A DNA stretch of 64,000 nucleotides from Picochlorum sp. 'celeri'. Lineage: Eukaryota > Chlorophyta > Trebouxiophyceae. Positions 1-10,128 of this stretch are shown here, in pieces; positions within the stretch are counted from its first letter, which is position 1, and each line of letters opens with the position of its first letter. The notes beneath the pieces were generated by a model. It was not told where the DNA came from, did not search any database, and saw nothing but the letters and a program-made list of their open reading frames with translations. The translations under genes were made by a program, and so were the position numbers. The stretch spans positions 62,001 to 126,000 of the forward strand of contig JAACMV010000016.1 in the NCBI GenBank assembly GCA_010909725.1, written 5' to 3'.

Positions 1-97
1 CGCTATCCAAAAGAACCCCCAGCACTGATGATGCGAGTGCGCTCAAATTGAGTTAAAAAATTTATGAAGAACAGAACCGAGACTGCGACTAATCAAC

Positions 98-2354
98 CTA
101 GTTCAGTCCAGCAGCTTCCAAAAGATTCTCTGGGACCTCCAAGTCACATGTAGTTTCAGGGTACACAACTGGGAGACTGTCAGACTGCAGTGGCATCACT
201 GGAGCAAATGTATTGTCGAGGACGCCAAGGAGGGTTGCATTACCCAGGAAGTATGTACCGTTGTTGTATACGGACAGGTAAGCGTTTGGATCCAACAACA
301 TGTAGTTGCCAGAATCAGCAATCTCCTCATTCAATCTGGCAATCGTGAGACCCCAGTTGTAGACCTCCTCTTGGTCAGCTGTTGGGTTCGTGACATTTCC
401 TGCTGCAATCAATGTGTTGGCAATTCCCTCGTTCACTTCGTTGAAGGCAGCGTTGAAGTTGGCACGGTCATCAGTTCCATTCTTGTATGGTGCATAGATA
501 CCCTGGGCTGTGAATGCAGCAGCAACCAAGGCAGCAATGACAATGGTGGCGACCCATCCACCAAAGAACTTGATCAACAGCAACCAGTTGTAGCGAGACC
601 CTGGGTGTGCTTCCTTTCTCATCTTTGCACTGATCACCTCAACGAGACCAATTCCAGTGATGGCGCCAGTGATCACCTGTGTAGTGGACACTGGGAATCC
701 ATATCTGGAAGCAACAATAACAATAATGGATGAGGTCAACTCTGCACAATATCCTCTGGAGTTTGTCACCTTGACCATCTTCACGCCAAGTGCACGGACA
801 ATCTTGTATCCATATGTGGCAAGACCAACAACGATTCCAATTCCTCCAATGACGAACATCCAAATTGGGACCTGTGCCTTGGAGTCAGCGCATTCGCACT
901 GCCAGATTGCATAAATTGCAGCAAATGAACCGATGGAGTTTGCCACATCGTTGGCACCGTGAGCAAAGGCATTAGCGCAGGCAGTAATGACCTGGAGGTA
1001 CTTGAAAGAGAACTCGGTCTTTACGTCAAAGACCTGTGCACCCTCGTGAATTTCCTTGATCTTGGCATCAGTCTCGGCAACACTGTGGATGTCCTGGTTC
1101 ATACCATTGCCAAGGGCCTTCCACACTCTAGACTTGCGCATATCAGCCAAGGCAGCTGGTGTTCTTCCTCTTGGCTTCCCAGGCTCAAAGTCATCAGACT
1201 CTTCGGATGGCTCTCCATCCTTCTCTCCCTCTTCAATGCCTCCAGCAGCCTTGGCCTCAACAGCAGCAACCTGCTTCTCGTACAATTCCATATCTCTGTT
1301 GACGAGCTTGATGACCAACTTGAGACCGATGATGACCACAACAGAGCACACTGCTGCCGTCACAGCAGCAATCCAAGCTGCAGTTCCATCTGGAATCTTG
1401 CATCCAGTCTGTGTGACCTCAATATTCTCTGGAGTCTTCAAGGTGAAGTTACCCTCATCGCCGTCGCAAACATCGCTCGAAATTTTGGCATCCTTTGTTG
1501 GGCTTCCACCTGGTGGGCAAGATGGTGGGTCAGCCAAGGTACCAGTGTATGTCTCATTCTTCATCCATCCATTGACTCCCTTCTGGATCACGAAGTAGGT
1601 GATGACCCAGGCAGTAATGAATGTGTACAATGGGAAGAGGAACAAAGACATTCTGAAAGGATTGCGGGCGTTGAGGACAACGACCTTGGTGAAGACAAAC
1701 AAGAGTCCAGCCACAAGGGCAGCCATGCAAGGGGTGATGATCCATGCCAAAACGATGGACACAACTCCTCCTGGGAATGGGTTGTCACCTCCTTCTGGTG
1801 CTTTGTACCACACAACAGAGTCAGCTCCGGCAGCAATCATAGACATTCCGATGATGGCACCGACCATACTGTGAGTGGTGGACACTGGAAGCTCGAGGAA
1901 GGTGGCGAGTGCCAACCACAACCCAGCGGACAGCAAGGCGCACAACATTCCGTACATGAGCAAATCTGGACTGTATGTGTAAGCCTCTGGCTTGGCAATA
2001 CCCTTACGAATGGTGGACGTCACACCAGATCCCAACAACATGGCTCCTCCAAACTCGAATACTGCCGCCACTAGGACGGCTTGTTTTAGCGATAGAGCTT
2101 TTGATCCAACAGATGTGGCGAAAGAGTTGGCAACATCATTGGCTCCGATACCCCAAGCCACGAAAAAGGCGAGGAAGATGGAGCACACGAAGACTGCATC
2201 ACGATAACAATGGTATAAGTCATGTGGTACAGTACGGAGAAGAATCTACAGGCGGCGGATTCCACAAAAGATGCCTTGGTACCAGGAACGTCCAGAAATG
2301 CAGCAAGAAATTGGGAAATTGCAACGTACTCCAAGTGAAATTACTCCAGACCAT
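98..2354 (-). CDS. PiT-family phosphate transporter (SLC20/PHO4)
   Basis: Sodium- or proton-coupled inorganic phosphate importer, probably of the plasma membrane, 706 aa in two exons (2354-2330 and 2193-98, intron 2329-2194 with a GTACGT donor). The 25-nt first exon gives MVWSNFTW and joins in phase to IFVCSIFLAFFVAWGIGAND. Both family signature repeats are present: GANDVANSFATSVGSKAL near the N-terminus and GANDVANSIGSFAAI in the second half, separated by a long hydrophilic loop (about residues 215-400) that is Glu/Lys rich, as is usual for PiT proteins. The C-terminus has a final membrane segment and a roughly 100-residue hydrophilic tail. The family and the substrate are well supported; the coupling ion is inferred. 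The stand-alone SPX protein at 24.4-25.4 kb may belong to the same phosphate programme. Confidence 0.9.
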
Positions 2355-2810
2355 GGCGAATTATTATATTCCGAATGCTTGCGATAGCAACAGCGTATTA
2401 TTCGAGACGATGTAATTGGGTTCGACTGCGCAGGCTCTTTCCTGGAAAGTTGCACAGATTCGTCAGCAAGTTGAACACTGCAGAAGCTTTCAGACTGCTA
2501 GACAGTGTCAATGCTTATTGTACCACTTTTTGCAAGTGATATTTGTGGAAGTTTATTATTATTCTGAACACCTATAGCCGTCGCAATGCACGGCGTAAAT
2601 TCTGCAGCATTGGAATCTTTCGCTTGCATGCAAAAGATTCCTCCCAACAGAGCATCTTTTGTTAATTTCAATTTACGGAGAGAGCGCGCCTTTTAATATT
2701 AAATGTTTGTTTTAAGAAAAACTGCGAAGAAATGAATACGCCATTCATTCGTTCGGTTCGTCATAAGCATTTCTAAAGCAAAGCATGGCAACTGAATCTC
2801 CGATGGTTGA
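2355..2810. other. Intergenic region between divergent PiT and PIG-U genes
   Basis: About 455 bases holding the 5' ends of two divergent genes. I see no coding exon I can defend. An AT-rich 12-bp palindrome (TTTAATATTAAA) lies near 2692. A short upstream ATG at 2784 opens a 23-codon frame that overlaps the PIG-U start region in another frame; it may be an upstream ORF. Confidence 0.4.
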
Positions 2811-3815
2811 ATGTCGACGGTGGACTGTCGTTCTAGAAGCAAGAAAGGAGGAATGACGCACCAAGCTGAATTTCAAAGTTTCCGTCGAAATTCGATTATT
2901 TACTTCTTTTTGTTACAATCCCTACGAATATGGGACTTTAGGCATATAGTGCGGCTGCTCGAGTGGTCCCCTGATTTATATGACGAGGTGGCAATCCCTC
3001 AGCAGAGGTTGGTTGAAGATGCGGTCAGTGCGGTGTGTCACGCCATAGCCACATCGCTGATCGGGAGAATTGGAGGCACGCGGATAGAGGGAATGTACTA
3101 TTGGAATCCTTTCAATATCATTTCAGCGCTATGTGGCTTCAAAGGCGTGGCCTGTAATGCAATCGTGCTCGCTGTATTGGCTTCTCCAGGAGCAAGAAGA
3201 CTTCAGTGGTTGCTTTTAGGTCTCTATGCCATGGTCGATCTGGGGCAGATGAGGTGGATGATGGGGCCCATTATTCAAACAATGGTGATATCATCGTCTC
3301 GGAAATGGGACATACTCGGCCTGTGTATGGCGTTTCTGAAGAGAGGTGATGCTCTTGGCAGTTGCAGCTTTGAGACGATACAGCCTACGGTGGATCTGCA
3401 CTGGTACTTGATGGCGCAAGTATTTCCATCATTTAGAAAGTATTTTTCTCAGGTCATGGTTCTTATGGGCCTATTGATGTCCTTTGGCATGTGCATCCGT
3501 TTTCATGGCAGGCAGAACTTGGTATTGATGTTTGCATGCCATGGAATACTGTGCACCTTGCTCAACACCACACCCTCCGCTTCCATGTGTGCTCTGTGGA
3601 TGGGGCTCGTTTTGAGCCTGGAAAAGGGCAATACAGCACCAGTGCATGTACTCGTGTTGGCATTCTGTATCGTCACTGGTATGAATGTTGCTGCGTACCA
3701 GTTGTGGATCCAGTACAATGTTGGCAATGCAAACTTCTTCTATGGTATGAACATCTTGATGGCCGCCGTGGCTGGTCTTCTGCTGGTGCAGCTGCTCAAA
3801 GCGGCCCATTCTTGA
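2811..3815 (+). CDS. PIGU: GPI transamidase subunit PIG-U (Cdc91)
   Basis: Subunit of the ER-membrane GPI transamidase that attaches GPI anchors to proteins. The 334-residue polytopic frame matches the second two-thirds of PIG-U: a WSPDLYDE block, then YYWNPFNIISALCG (counterpart of the family LNPYTIL segment), a DLHWYLMAQVFPSFRKYF block (counterpart of the GLFWYFFxEMFxxF segment), and a C-terminal LWIQYNVGNANFFYGMNIL (counterpart of LWIYAGSANSNFFYA). Family members are about 400-435 residues, and the first luminal part with its conserved SPYSG-like motif is missing here. Either the protein is genuinely compact or a 5' exon was not found. Starts at 2811 or 2853 are both possible. Confidence 0.75.
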   Translation: MSTVDCRSRSKKGGMTHQAEFQSFRRNSIIYFFLLQSLRIWDFRHIVRLLEWSPDLYDEVAIPQQRLVEDAVSAVCHAIATSLIGRIGGTRIEGMYYWNPFNIISALCGFKGVACNAIVLAVLASPGARRLQWLLLGLYAMVDLGQMRWMMGPIIQTMVISSSRKWDILGLCMAFLKRGDALGSCSFETIQPTVDLHWYLMAQVFPSFRKYFSQVMVLMGLLMSFGMCIRFHGRQNLVLMFACHGILCTLLNTTPSASMCALWMGLVLSLEKGNTAPVHVLVLAFCIVTGMNVAAYQLWIQYNVGNANFFYGMNILMAAVAGLLLVQLLKAAHS

Positions 3816-3969
3816 TGATCGTGTCACGTTAGCACTCTTGTTTTGACTTTTTCCATGGTCAACGGGTGCTCTCGTGTTTTTCTCTGTTCGGTTGCCACCC
3901 TCAAGGACATAGTAGTATTTATATATTTATTTTTATTTCTGCTGAAGTAATACAGCGATTGAAAAAGAC

Positions 3970-5080
3970 ATGCCTACGTCTCCCCCAAGCGACGACGAGG
4001 TCAGAAGGATTAATCTGATAGAGGTGCGTTTCATTTGTCCACGCATTTCCTGACACGATGATATCTTTATCGATACTTTGACTCATAAAATTACGGTTGT
4101 AGATTTTGCAAGAGGATGCAGAGGCAGATGGAATAGACATTCCTCCCCCGCCAGCACACGCGTCAAAGCAGTGGTCAGAAGAGGATATCAAACGATATTT
4201 TTCGAGCAAAGGGAGGCACACCCCTGTGCCACTCATGCCACATCCGTCGGAAGAGGAGTTCAATCTATGGTTTCCGGGGCTGAAGAGGAGTGGAACACGC
4301 GTGGACGGTGGCAAACCTTCCCTGAGAATTGTGTGCTTCCCAAATGCAGGGAATGCAGAAGACATGTACACAAGCGAGGGTACCGGGGTACGGAAAGTGC
4401 CAAGTCCATTGCTATCCTGGTGTAAGGAAAACAAGGCGGAATGCCTGGCTCCCCAGTATCCGGGCAGGGGTATGAGGATGAAGGAGGCAAGGATAACCAC
4501 AGCACAAGCCATGGCAGAGGCGCTCTTCCCCGTACTGGCTCCATCGCTGAGTGATCCCAGCATCCCTTGGGTACTAGTTGCTCACAGTGTCGGGACTTGG
4601 ATATCGTACGAGTTTTTAATGCTGTGCAAGGAACGTGGGGTGCCCTTGCCACAGGTTGCATTCTTGTCAGCCATGGCATCCCCTGATATTCCTTTTGAAG
4701 ACAGGCCATGGAGGCAACAGAAGGGGTTAAACGAGCAGCAATTCAAAGAAGAATGCAGGGAATGGGACATCTCGGACGTGGTCTTCTCGGAAGCGATGTG
4801 GCCCATGTACCAGCCACTTCTTCGGGACGATTTTACGCTCTTTGATGAATACCAGTTTCACAGTGACACCAAACCCTTGGATATGCCGATATACTCGTTC
4901 TGGGGGAGTAAAGATAGGCGTATAAAAGAACATCATGTCATGGGATGGTCTGCATTCACGTCACGCACTTTTCAGATCGACATGATTGATGGCAACCATC
5001 TGTGGCCACTTGACAAGGAGAGCAAGACGGTGTGGTTGCAGAAAATTGCCACCATCTTGTCGGACAGACAGGAGGAGTAA
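3970..5080 (+). CDS. Type II thioesterase, alpha/beta hydrolase (GrsT/OLAH-like)
   Basis: Predicted hydrolase of acyl groups from an acyl carrier protein. The gene has two exons (3970-4023 and 4103-5080; donor GTGCGT), giving 343 aa. The order of motifs fits the family: an early FPNAGNAEDMY (counterpart of FPxAGG), then PQYPGRGMR, then the nucleophile elbow AHSVGTW with Ser at about residue 180, then the acid in GSKDRR, and the catalytic His in GNHLWPL near the end. An N-terminal extension of about 90 residues, acidic and proline-rich, is not part of the fold and is not an obvious transit peptide. Such enzymes usually serve polyketide, fatty acid or peptide synthases; no such synthase is in this window, so the partner is unknown. 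The 3' end converges on the arsenite methyltransferase. Confidence 0.8.
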
Positions 5081-5154
5081 GACAGGTTACTTTAACATGT
5101 AAGCAAGTTAATACATCTTTGATATTGTAGTTGCAGAAAAGCCATGCTGGGCAA

Positions 5155-6432
5155 TCAACAGCAACCTCCTCCACCCGTCTCGGCATCCTTTGGAGTGGAG
5201 GAAGGCGCATCCCCGCATCCCCCAAACAATCCATAATGCCTACTTCTATCCCCTATAATCTCAAAATGCTTCCCCATCCAGCTCTCTCCCACCATGGACG
5301 CGGTATTTCCGCATACTTCGTACCACTTCCCGGTCTCAAATACGTGGTGATCATCCAACACGCAAGCATGAGGGGCACCCTCCATGGTCCCCTTGTACCT
5401 CGCTGCCTGCCCGTAATCCTCGCACAACGTCTCCAAGCGACCGGGCAATTTGAACAACCTATACGTGATGGAATAGAACGTCGCCTCCCCCAAAATATCC
5501 TTCAACACTGTATCCTTCACCTCAATCACCTCTGGAGCAGCAAACATTCTGGGGTCTGTAAAACCCACAGAGCGAGCAAGCCTCAGGAAGTCCTGCTCAT
5601 ACAGGGCCCCTCCCAAGCACTCTCCCACCAACACTGGGTGCCTTCGAGCTTCGGCAGGAAGCCTCCTGTCGCAGTACACATCCGAGAAGAACATTTCCCC
5701 TCCTGGAGCCAACACCCTGTAGGCCTCCTTCAACACAGCCTCTTTGTTCGGCGACAAATTCACCACACAATTCGAGATGATCAGATCAATACTGTTATCT
5801 TCGATCCCTGCCTTTTCAAGATTTTCAATCTCTCCCTCCACAAACCGCAGATTTGTCGCAGCATACCCAAGCGTCTCCTTACAGAACGTTTCTGCATACG
5901 CCTCCGCCACATCCAACTGCTCCCGCGTCATATCCACACCCACAACACTCCCACTCTCCCCCACAAGACCCGCACACACATAGCAGTCACGCCCACTGCC
6001 ACTTCCCAAGTCCAACACCCTCAACCCACCAATCCCCACAGGAAATGGAGAACCACACCCATAATACTTGGCCACAACCTCGTCCGGTACCCTTTTCAAA
6101 ATATCCCTCACAACTGGAGAAGGAGGCTTGGCCGTACAACACGCCGATGTCTTCAAATCCTCGGTCGTCTTCAATTCCTGCCCATAATACTGCTGCACTG
6201 TGGACTTGACCTCCTCCTCCGTTGCCCCACCCATGCCCATGTGCTCTGCAAACTGAGCCTTTGTCTGTTCCATAACTCTTCTTCTACTTTGAAAAGCACG
6301 CACTGTCGCTGTGAAAGGAACCCCAACTCGTCTACTGGTGTTGATCGTGCCCCCAGCACCTGGTTGTTTTCCAAGAACAACACGGACTTGCGATGATGAT
6401 CCTCGTGTCAATAAATGAGCACAACAAGACAT
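5155..6432 (-). CDS. AS3MT: Arsenite methyltransferase (ArsM/AS3MT)
   Basis: S-adenosylmethionine-dependent methylation of trivalent arsenic. Chosen start is the ATG at 6432 (MSCCAHLL), giving 425 aa; a longer open frame upstream lacks support. The first 60 residues are basic and Ser/Thr rich, so an organelle transit peptide is likely. The domain order is typical: TSACCTAKPPSP, SAM-binding loop VLDLGSGSGRD, then DxIISNCVVNLSPNK and GECLGGALYEQDF. The Cys in the first, NCVVNLS and GECLGGAL motifs correspond to the three arsenic-binding cysteines known in algal ArsM. The protein ends in GGGGCC, a Cys pair seen in several algal homologues. It diverges from a ferritin gene. Confidence 0.9.
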   Translation of the reverse strand: MSCCAHLLTRGSSSQVRVVLGKQPGAGGTINTSRRVGVPFTATVRAFQSRRRVMEQTKAQFAEHMGMGGATEEEVKSTVQQYYGQELKTTEDLKTSACCTAKPPSPVVRDILKRVPDEVVAKYYGCGSPFPVGIGGLRVLDLGSGSGRDCYVCAGLVGESGSVVGVDMTREQLDVAEAYAETFCKETLGYAATNLRFVEGEIENLEKAGIEDNSIDLIISNCVVNLSPNKEAVLKEAYRVLAPGGEMFFSDVYCDRRLPAEARRHPVLVGECLGGALYEQDFLRLARSVGFTDPRMFAAPEVIEVKDTVLKDILGEATFYSITYRLFKLPGRLETLCEDYGQAARYKGTMEGAPHACVLDDHHVFETGKWYEVCGNTASMVGESWMGKHFEIIGDRSRHYGLFGGCGDAPSSTPKDAETGGGGCC

Positions 6433-6822
6433 TCTTTCTTTTTTGCCATGCAATATCGGCACACATGACTGTATGACGTTACATAGGCATACACACGTCC
6501 AATGCACCGGTCGACGTTGCAGTGTGAAGGGCGAGATGCCACCAAAAAATATATATGTGGCATCTCCTCCCTCCACCGGAGGGAGAGAGATTCCCCGCAC
6601 CGGAGGGAGGGAGGAATGCATGCGTCTCACCAGGAGAGGTTCCATTCATCCTGTGATGAAAGACACGCTCGTCTGTGCATGCGCAGGGCGTACGCGTGAC
6701 ATATCAAGGAGATGAAGGAAGAGAGGAAGAAAAAAAAATTGCAAACCTGTTGATGGTACAACCGTAGATCATCGACAGCGATCATTGTATATTTATTGAT
6801 CAATTCATTCATTTGTATCAGG
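6433..6822. promoter_or_regulatory. Shared upstream region of arsenite methyltransferase and ferritin
   Basis: About 390 bases between two divergent start codons. A GA/CT-rich hairpin with 8-bp arms CTCCCTCC and GGAGGGAG and a 3-nt loop lies near 6566-6584, and the string ACCGGAGGGAG recurs about 20 nt later. A TATATATG tract sits just to its left. These could be promoter elements; this is inference from position and symmetry. Confidence 0.35.
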
Positions 6823-7630
6823 ATGTCGTGTGGAACAAGGGTGTCTACGAGTAGAATTGCCTCCATTGGGCATCAACAACGTGGTCGTGGCCTCGTGACA
6901 AACACAAGCAGACCATCCAGGTACGTGTGATGGGATATATTTCATAGACACATATGGTTGCATCATAGTTCACTTTGATTGGCAATGCAGGGGATGTGTG
7001 TGGTGCCCTGCGAGTGGGAAACAGGACGCAGCAAGCATGACTGGGGTGGTCTTTGAGCCATTTTCTGCCGTGGAGAGCGAGCTGGCTGTCGTGGACAAGG
7101 CTCCATTGAACGAGTCATATGCTCGCACTGATTTTCATCCAGAGTGCGAGGCTGCCATCAATGAGCAGATTAATGTCGAGTATAATGTGAGTTATGTGTA
7201 CCATGCCATGTACACCTACTTTGCGAGGGACAATGTGGGGCTCCCAGGGATTGCAGAGTTCTTCAAGAAGGAGTCTGCGGAGGAGAGGAGCCACGCCGAG
7301 TTGTTGATGGACTATCAGATCAAGAGGGGAGGGCGCGTATCGCTTCAGAGTATCTTGCCTCCTCACACGGATTTTGATCATGGAGACAAGGGGGATGCCC
7401 TGTACGCCTTTGAGCTCGCCCTGTCTCTGGAAAAGCTCAATTTCCAAAAGTTGCGTGAATTGCACGATATTGCGGACAAACATGGTGACGCCCAGATGTG
7501 TGATTTCGTGGAAGGATCGCTGTTGGCGGATCAGGCAGACTCTGTGTATGAAATGGCTGAAAAAGTGTCTCAGTTGAGGAGGGTTGGCAAGGGCTTGGGC
7601 GTGTTCCAGTTCGATCAAAGCCTGGCCTAA
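6823..7630 (+). CDS. Plastid-type ferritin
   Basis: Iron-storage ferroxidase subunit of the plant type, 245 aa from two exons (6823-6920 and 6991-7630; GTACGT donor). Residues 1-50 look like a chloroplast transit peptide (Ser/Arg/Thr rich, few acids). TGVVFEPF is the plant extension peptide signature, followed by DFHPECEAAINEQINVEYN. The ferroxidase centre is intact by eye: Glu in NEQINVEYN with the nearby Tyr, Glu/His in KKESAEERSHAE, Glu in SLEKLNFQ and the Gln in LLADQ. The length and order fit the family. It shares its upstream region with the arsenite methyltransferase and probably responds to iron or oxidative stress, which is inference. Confidence 0.95.
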
Positions 7631-7635
7631 TCATC

Positions 7636-7649
7636 AAATACATGTATTT
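7636..7649. terminator. Palindromic AAATACATGTATTT between convergent gene ends
   Basis: Perfect 14-bp palindrome just after the ferritin stop and before the stop of the small minus-strand gene. It offers a TGTA/TACA element to both strands. An identical 12-bp core lies at 14849-14860. Candidate bidirectional polyadenylation element by position. Confidence 0.45.
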
Positions 7650-7659
7650 TTGTGCCATC

Positions 7660-8037
7660 TCATGTGTGTAATTCGAGTCGAACGTTGGATGTGTCCATGT
7701 CTCCTGTATCAAGGAATCTCCATTGGTACCAAGGAATCTTTGTCAAGGAGATGGTCTCCATGCCTGCCAAGGTATTAAATCCGGTCCCGGCATTGACCTG
7801 ACCGACCTGTCTTGGCAGTACAAGGATGACGCTACGCGCATGCGTTGATACCCCCTCCATACGATGACCAACACAAACGTTGATCTGTCCATACCTGTAT
7901 GTCTGAATACAGAATGAATTCTTTTTCCATTCGTGGCCACTGAAACAGGATGTTGTAACACCCTGAAGTGAGTTTGTTCCAACGACCCACTCAAGGGTAA
8001 TCAGATGTCCTCCAGACTGTCCATCCTCGGCATGCAT
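7660..8037 (-). CDS. Small hypothetical protein
   Basis: A 125-codon frame from a clear ATG to TGA with protein-like composition: alternating hydrophobic and polar residues suggestive of beta strands, three Cys, and aromatic motifs such as IPWYQWRF. I do not recognise a family. It could be real because a 14-bp palindrome of the TACATGTA type, also found at another convergent gene end here, lies between its stop and the ferritin stop. Against it, its ATG is only 42 nt from the ATG of the next plus-strand gene, leaving almost no room for a divergent promoter. No signal peptide or membrane segment is seen. Confidence 0.4.
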   Translation of the reverse strand: MHAEDGQSGGHLITLEWVVGTNSLQGVTTSCFSGHEWKKNSFCIQTYRYGQINVCVGHRMEGVSTHARSVILVLPRQVGQVNAGTGFNTLAGMETISLTKIPWYQWRFLDTGDMDTSNVRLELHT

Positions 8038-8079
8038 ATGGGATATTATTATTGTAATATCAACAAAGAAGAGAAATAG

Positions 8080-9660
8080 ATGAATAGTAGCAGCAGTAGT
8101 GGGCGTTCGTCGCCGATCAGTTGTCCAAGTACACGAGTAGGCGACATTGTATCGATGGACCGTAGCACTGATGATGAATGTATGAAATCGAAACGAAGAA
8201 ATGAAACAAGGCCCCTGTTTAATAAGATACTGACGATGGTGGGGAATAAGGCTCCTCTGATTTTTGTGGTGACCCTCTTGGTGACACTGTGGTGTGGGTA
8301 CAGAGAGTTCTCAGCTATTGCACTGCGAGGTGCTGAAACCTATCGGGCGTTGATGGAGTGGAATGGATTATCGAGTGGGGTGTATAGAGCGTTTGTGGGG
8401 GATCAAAAGGTTATGGAGCAGCAGCTGGCATCGTCTTTTCCTGACCATGCTGGCAGGCATGCTGGAGACAAGAAGAAAAAGACTAGGGGAATCCTGATAC
8501 CTGCCGGTGGAAAGAATCAGATGCTGAATGCGTTTGTGAATTTGTATGTGCTGAGGCATCGCATCGGGTGTCGATTGCCCGTGACCATTGCGTACTGGGG
8601 GGACCTGGAAAAGGTGAAGAACCATACCTTGTTTGACCGACATATGGATTCGCCATCCGTATCGTTTTTGGATCTGTCGACATTGGCGTATCCGAGGCAT
8701 CATAGGTGGCTGGTGCCACCGAATCCCGATGGCAGTTCCTTTTGGAATGGATTCAAGATCAAGGTTTTTGCTCTGTATGCGTCTCCATATGACCAAGTTG
8801 TCTTGATGGACAGCGATGCCATGGCAGCCCAAGACCCAGAGGGTCTGTTTCGTCACCCAGATTTTGTGAAGAAGGGAAATATGTTCTGGCCGGATAGATG
8901 GTGCACGCGTGTGAAATTGTTTTCCATGTTGGGAATGGGGCAGCAGCAGCAGCAGCAGTATCAGACTGACAGCGGTCAGTTTTTGTTTGACAAGACCAGG
9001 CATCCAGATGTGCTGGAGTGGCTGTTGTTCCTGAACACGCATGATGAATTTACGTATAGGTATGCCCATGGAGATAAGGATACCTACCGTGCGGCATTTT
9101 ACATGGCAGGCAAGGAAGATCAGTACGTCCTGGTGCAACAGCCCCTCTCAGTTGGACTGTCCTATCGAGGATTCTTTAGGTCCAGCATGCCGCAAGGATT
9201 TATTCAACACCATCCTGACGATGGGTCAATTGCCTTCATCCACAGAACCTCTCAGGCCAAGTACTCGTTGGGAGATGAACATGGGCGAACCTTCACTCAC
9301 ATGCTCCTGCAGCCGAGCTGTGAATGGAACAGGCGATATTGGCACTTTTTCAGGCCAATGGTTCACTCAGTACCCGTCCTAGAGAAACTAAAAGGAAGGA
9401 AAAAGCCAGCGAAGGAGGTCGTCATTGTGAAGATTGACCCATCCTCTGATATTGCAGCATACCAATATACAGCAGATGAGGCAGCTCATCTGTATAGAAG
9501 CGAATATAGTAGTCGCGATGATGGCCAAATTTCAAGAAATGAGACGACCTGGCTGGTGCATATCACCCTGGAGGTGGTGTGTGTGCTGTGTGTCTTGTAT
9601 CTCCTCAGTATTGGTCTGCGAATGGTACTGAGGAGATTCTACTGCCAGGATAGATCATGA
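8080..9660 (+). CDS. Type II membrane glycosyltransferase, MNN1/GT71-like
   Basis: Likely Golgi alpha-mannosyltransferase-family enzyme of 526 aa. A Ser-rich cytosolic stretch is followed by one signal-anchor (about residues 58-74), a stem, then the catalytic domain: IPAGGKNQMLNAFVNLYVLR, FKIKVFALYASPYDQVVLMDSDA with a DSD metal-binding motif at 244-246, QDPEGLF, FWPDRW, DSGQFLFDK and GDKDTYRAAFY. These follow the order of fungal and plant-type MNN1-like proteins. A second hydrophobic segment near the C-terminus (about residues 497-520, followed by RRFYCQ) is unusual and would make the protein span the membrane twice. A short Gln run (CAG repeats at about 8941) lies within the catalytic domain. 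Sugar and acceptor are not predictable from sequence. Confidence 0.75.
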   Translation: MNSSSSSGRSSPISCPSTRVGDIVSMDRSTDDECMKSKRRNETRPLFNKILTMVGNKAPLIFVVTLLVTLWCGYREFSAIALRGAETYRALMEWNGLSSGVYRAFVGDQKVMEQQLASSFPDHAGRHAGDKKKKTRGILIPAGGKNQMLNAFVNLYVLRHRIGCRLPVTIAYWGDLEKVKNHTLFDRHMDSPSVSFLDLSTLAYPRHHRWLVPPNPDGSSFWNGFKIKVFALYASPYDQVVLMDSDAMAAQDPEGLFRHPDFVKKGNMFWPDRWCTRVKLFSMLGMGQQQQQQYQTDSGQFLFDKTRHPDVLEWLLFLNTHDEFTYRYAHGDKDTYRAAFYMAGKEDQYVLVQQPLSVGLSYRGFFRSSMPQGFIQHHPDDGSIAFIHRTSQAKYSLGDEHGRTFTHMLLQPSCEWNRRYWHFFRPMVHSVPVLEKLKGRKKPAKEVVIVKIDPSSDIAAYQYTADEAAHLYRSEYSSRDDGQISRNETTWLVHITLEVVCVLCVLYLLSIGLRMVLRRFYCQDRS

Positions 9661-9938
9661 CAGCAGCAGATTCTTTTGTATTCTATAGGCTCTTCTTTTT
9701 TATTACTACTACCAATTCTTTTTTGTTGTACTACGAATTTTGCAAATCAAAAGCCTCCACCGTGATATGTCCATCGTAAGCACGTTATATCGCTCAAAAG
9801 GAAGAGAATTTTATTTTTCAATAGGTTTGAAACAGGAATAGAGAACATATGTGCTCATCCGAGCTTTGAAATTGCGAAAAAACGCCTGTGCCCAAAATTT
9901 GATAAATATATTGTGCTAAAAATTGCCAACAACCTGTC

Positions 9939-10053
9939 GCATCAATGGCCGAGCGGTTAAGGCGCCAGTTTCAAGACATACCGATGTCTTCCGTCGCAAT
10001 CGGCGGTGAATCCACTGGTTCGAAAGAGCGTAGGTTCGAATCCTGCTTGATGC
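9939..10053 (+). tRNA. tRNA-Leu (CAA) with intron
   Basis: Perfect 7-bp acceptor stem GCATCAA / TTGATGC, a leucine-type D arm (TGGCCGAGCGGTTAAGGCG), anticodon stem CCAGT / ACTGG with anticodon CAA at 9972-9974, a class II variable arm, and a T arm GTAGG-TTCGAAT-CCTGC. A 37-nt intron at 9976-10012 follows position 37, the canonical nuclear site, and contains a GC-rich CCG/CGG hairpin. The CCA end is not encoded. Confidence 0.93.
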
Positions 10054-10128
10054 ATACAGTTTCGATTTTCTTTTTTCGTGATCGGTAGATCATTGCAGAG
10101 TTTTCCAGACATTTATATATACATTTTT

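Noticed and set aside
2190..2223. Apparent one-base frameshift at the PiT N-terminus (MTYTIVIV followed by DAVFVCS in another frame)
   Set aside because: A 25-nt exon at 2354-2330 with a consensus donor joins in phase to the conserved sequence and gives a better N-terminus, so no frameshift is needed.
371..2415. Long open frames on the plus strand across the PiT gene
   Set aside because: They are antisense or other-frame shadows of a well-supported gene and show no protein family pattern.
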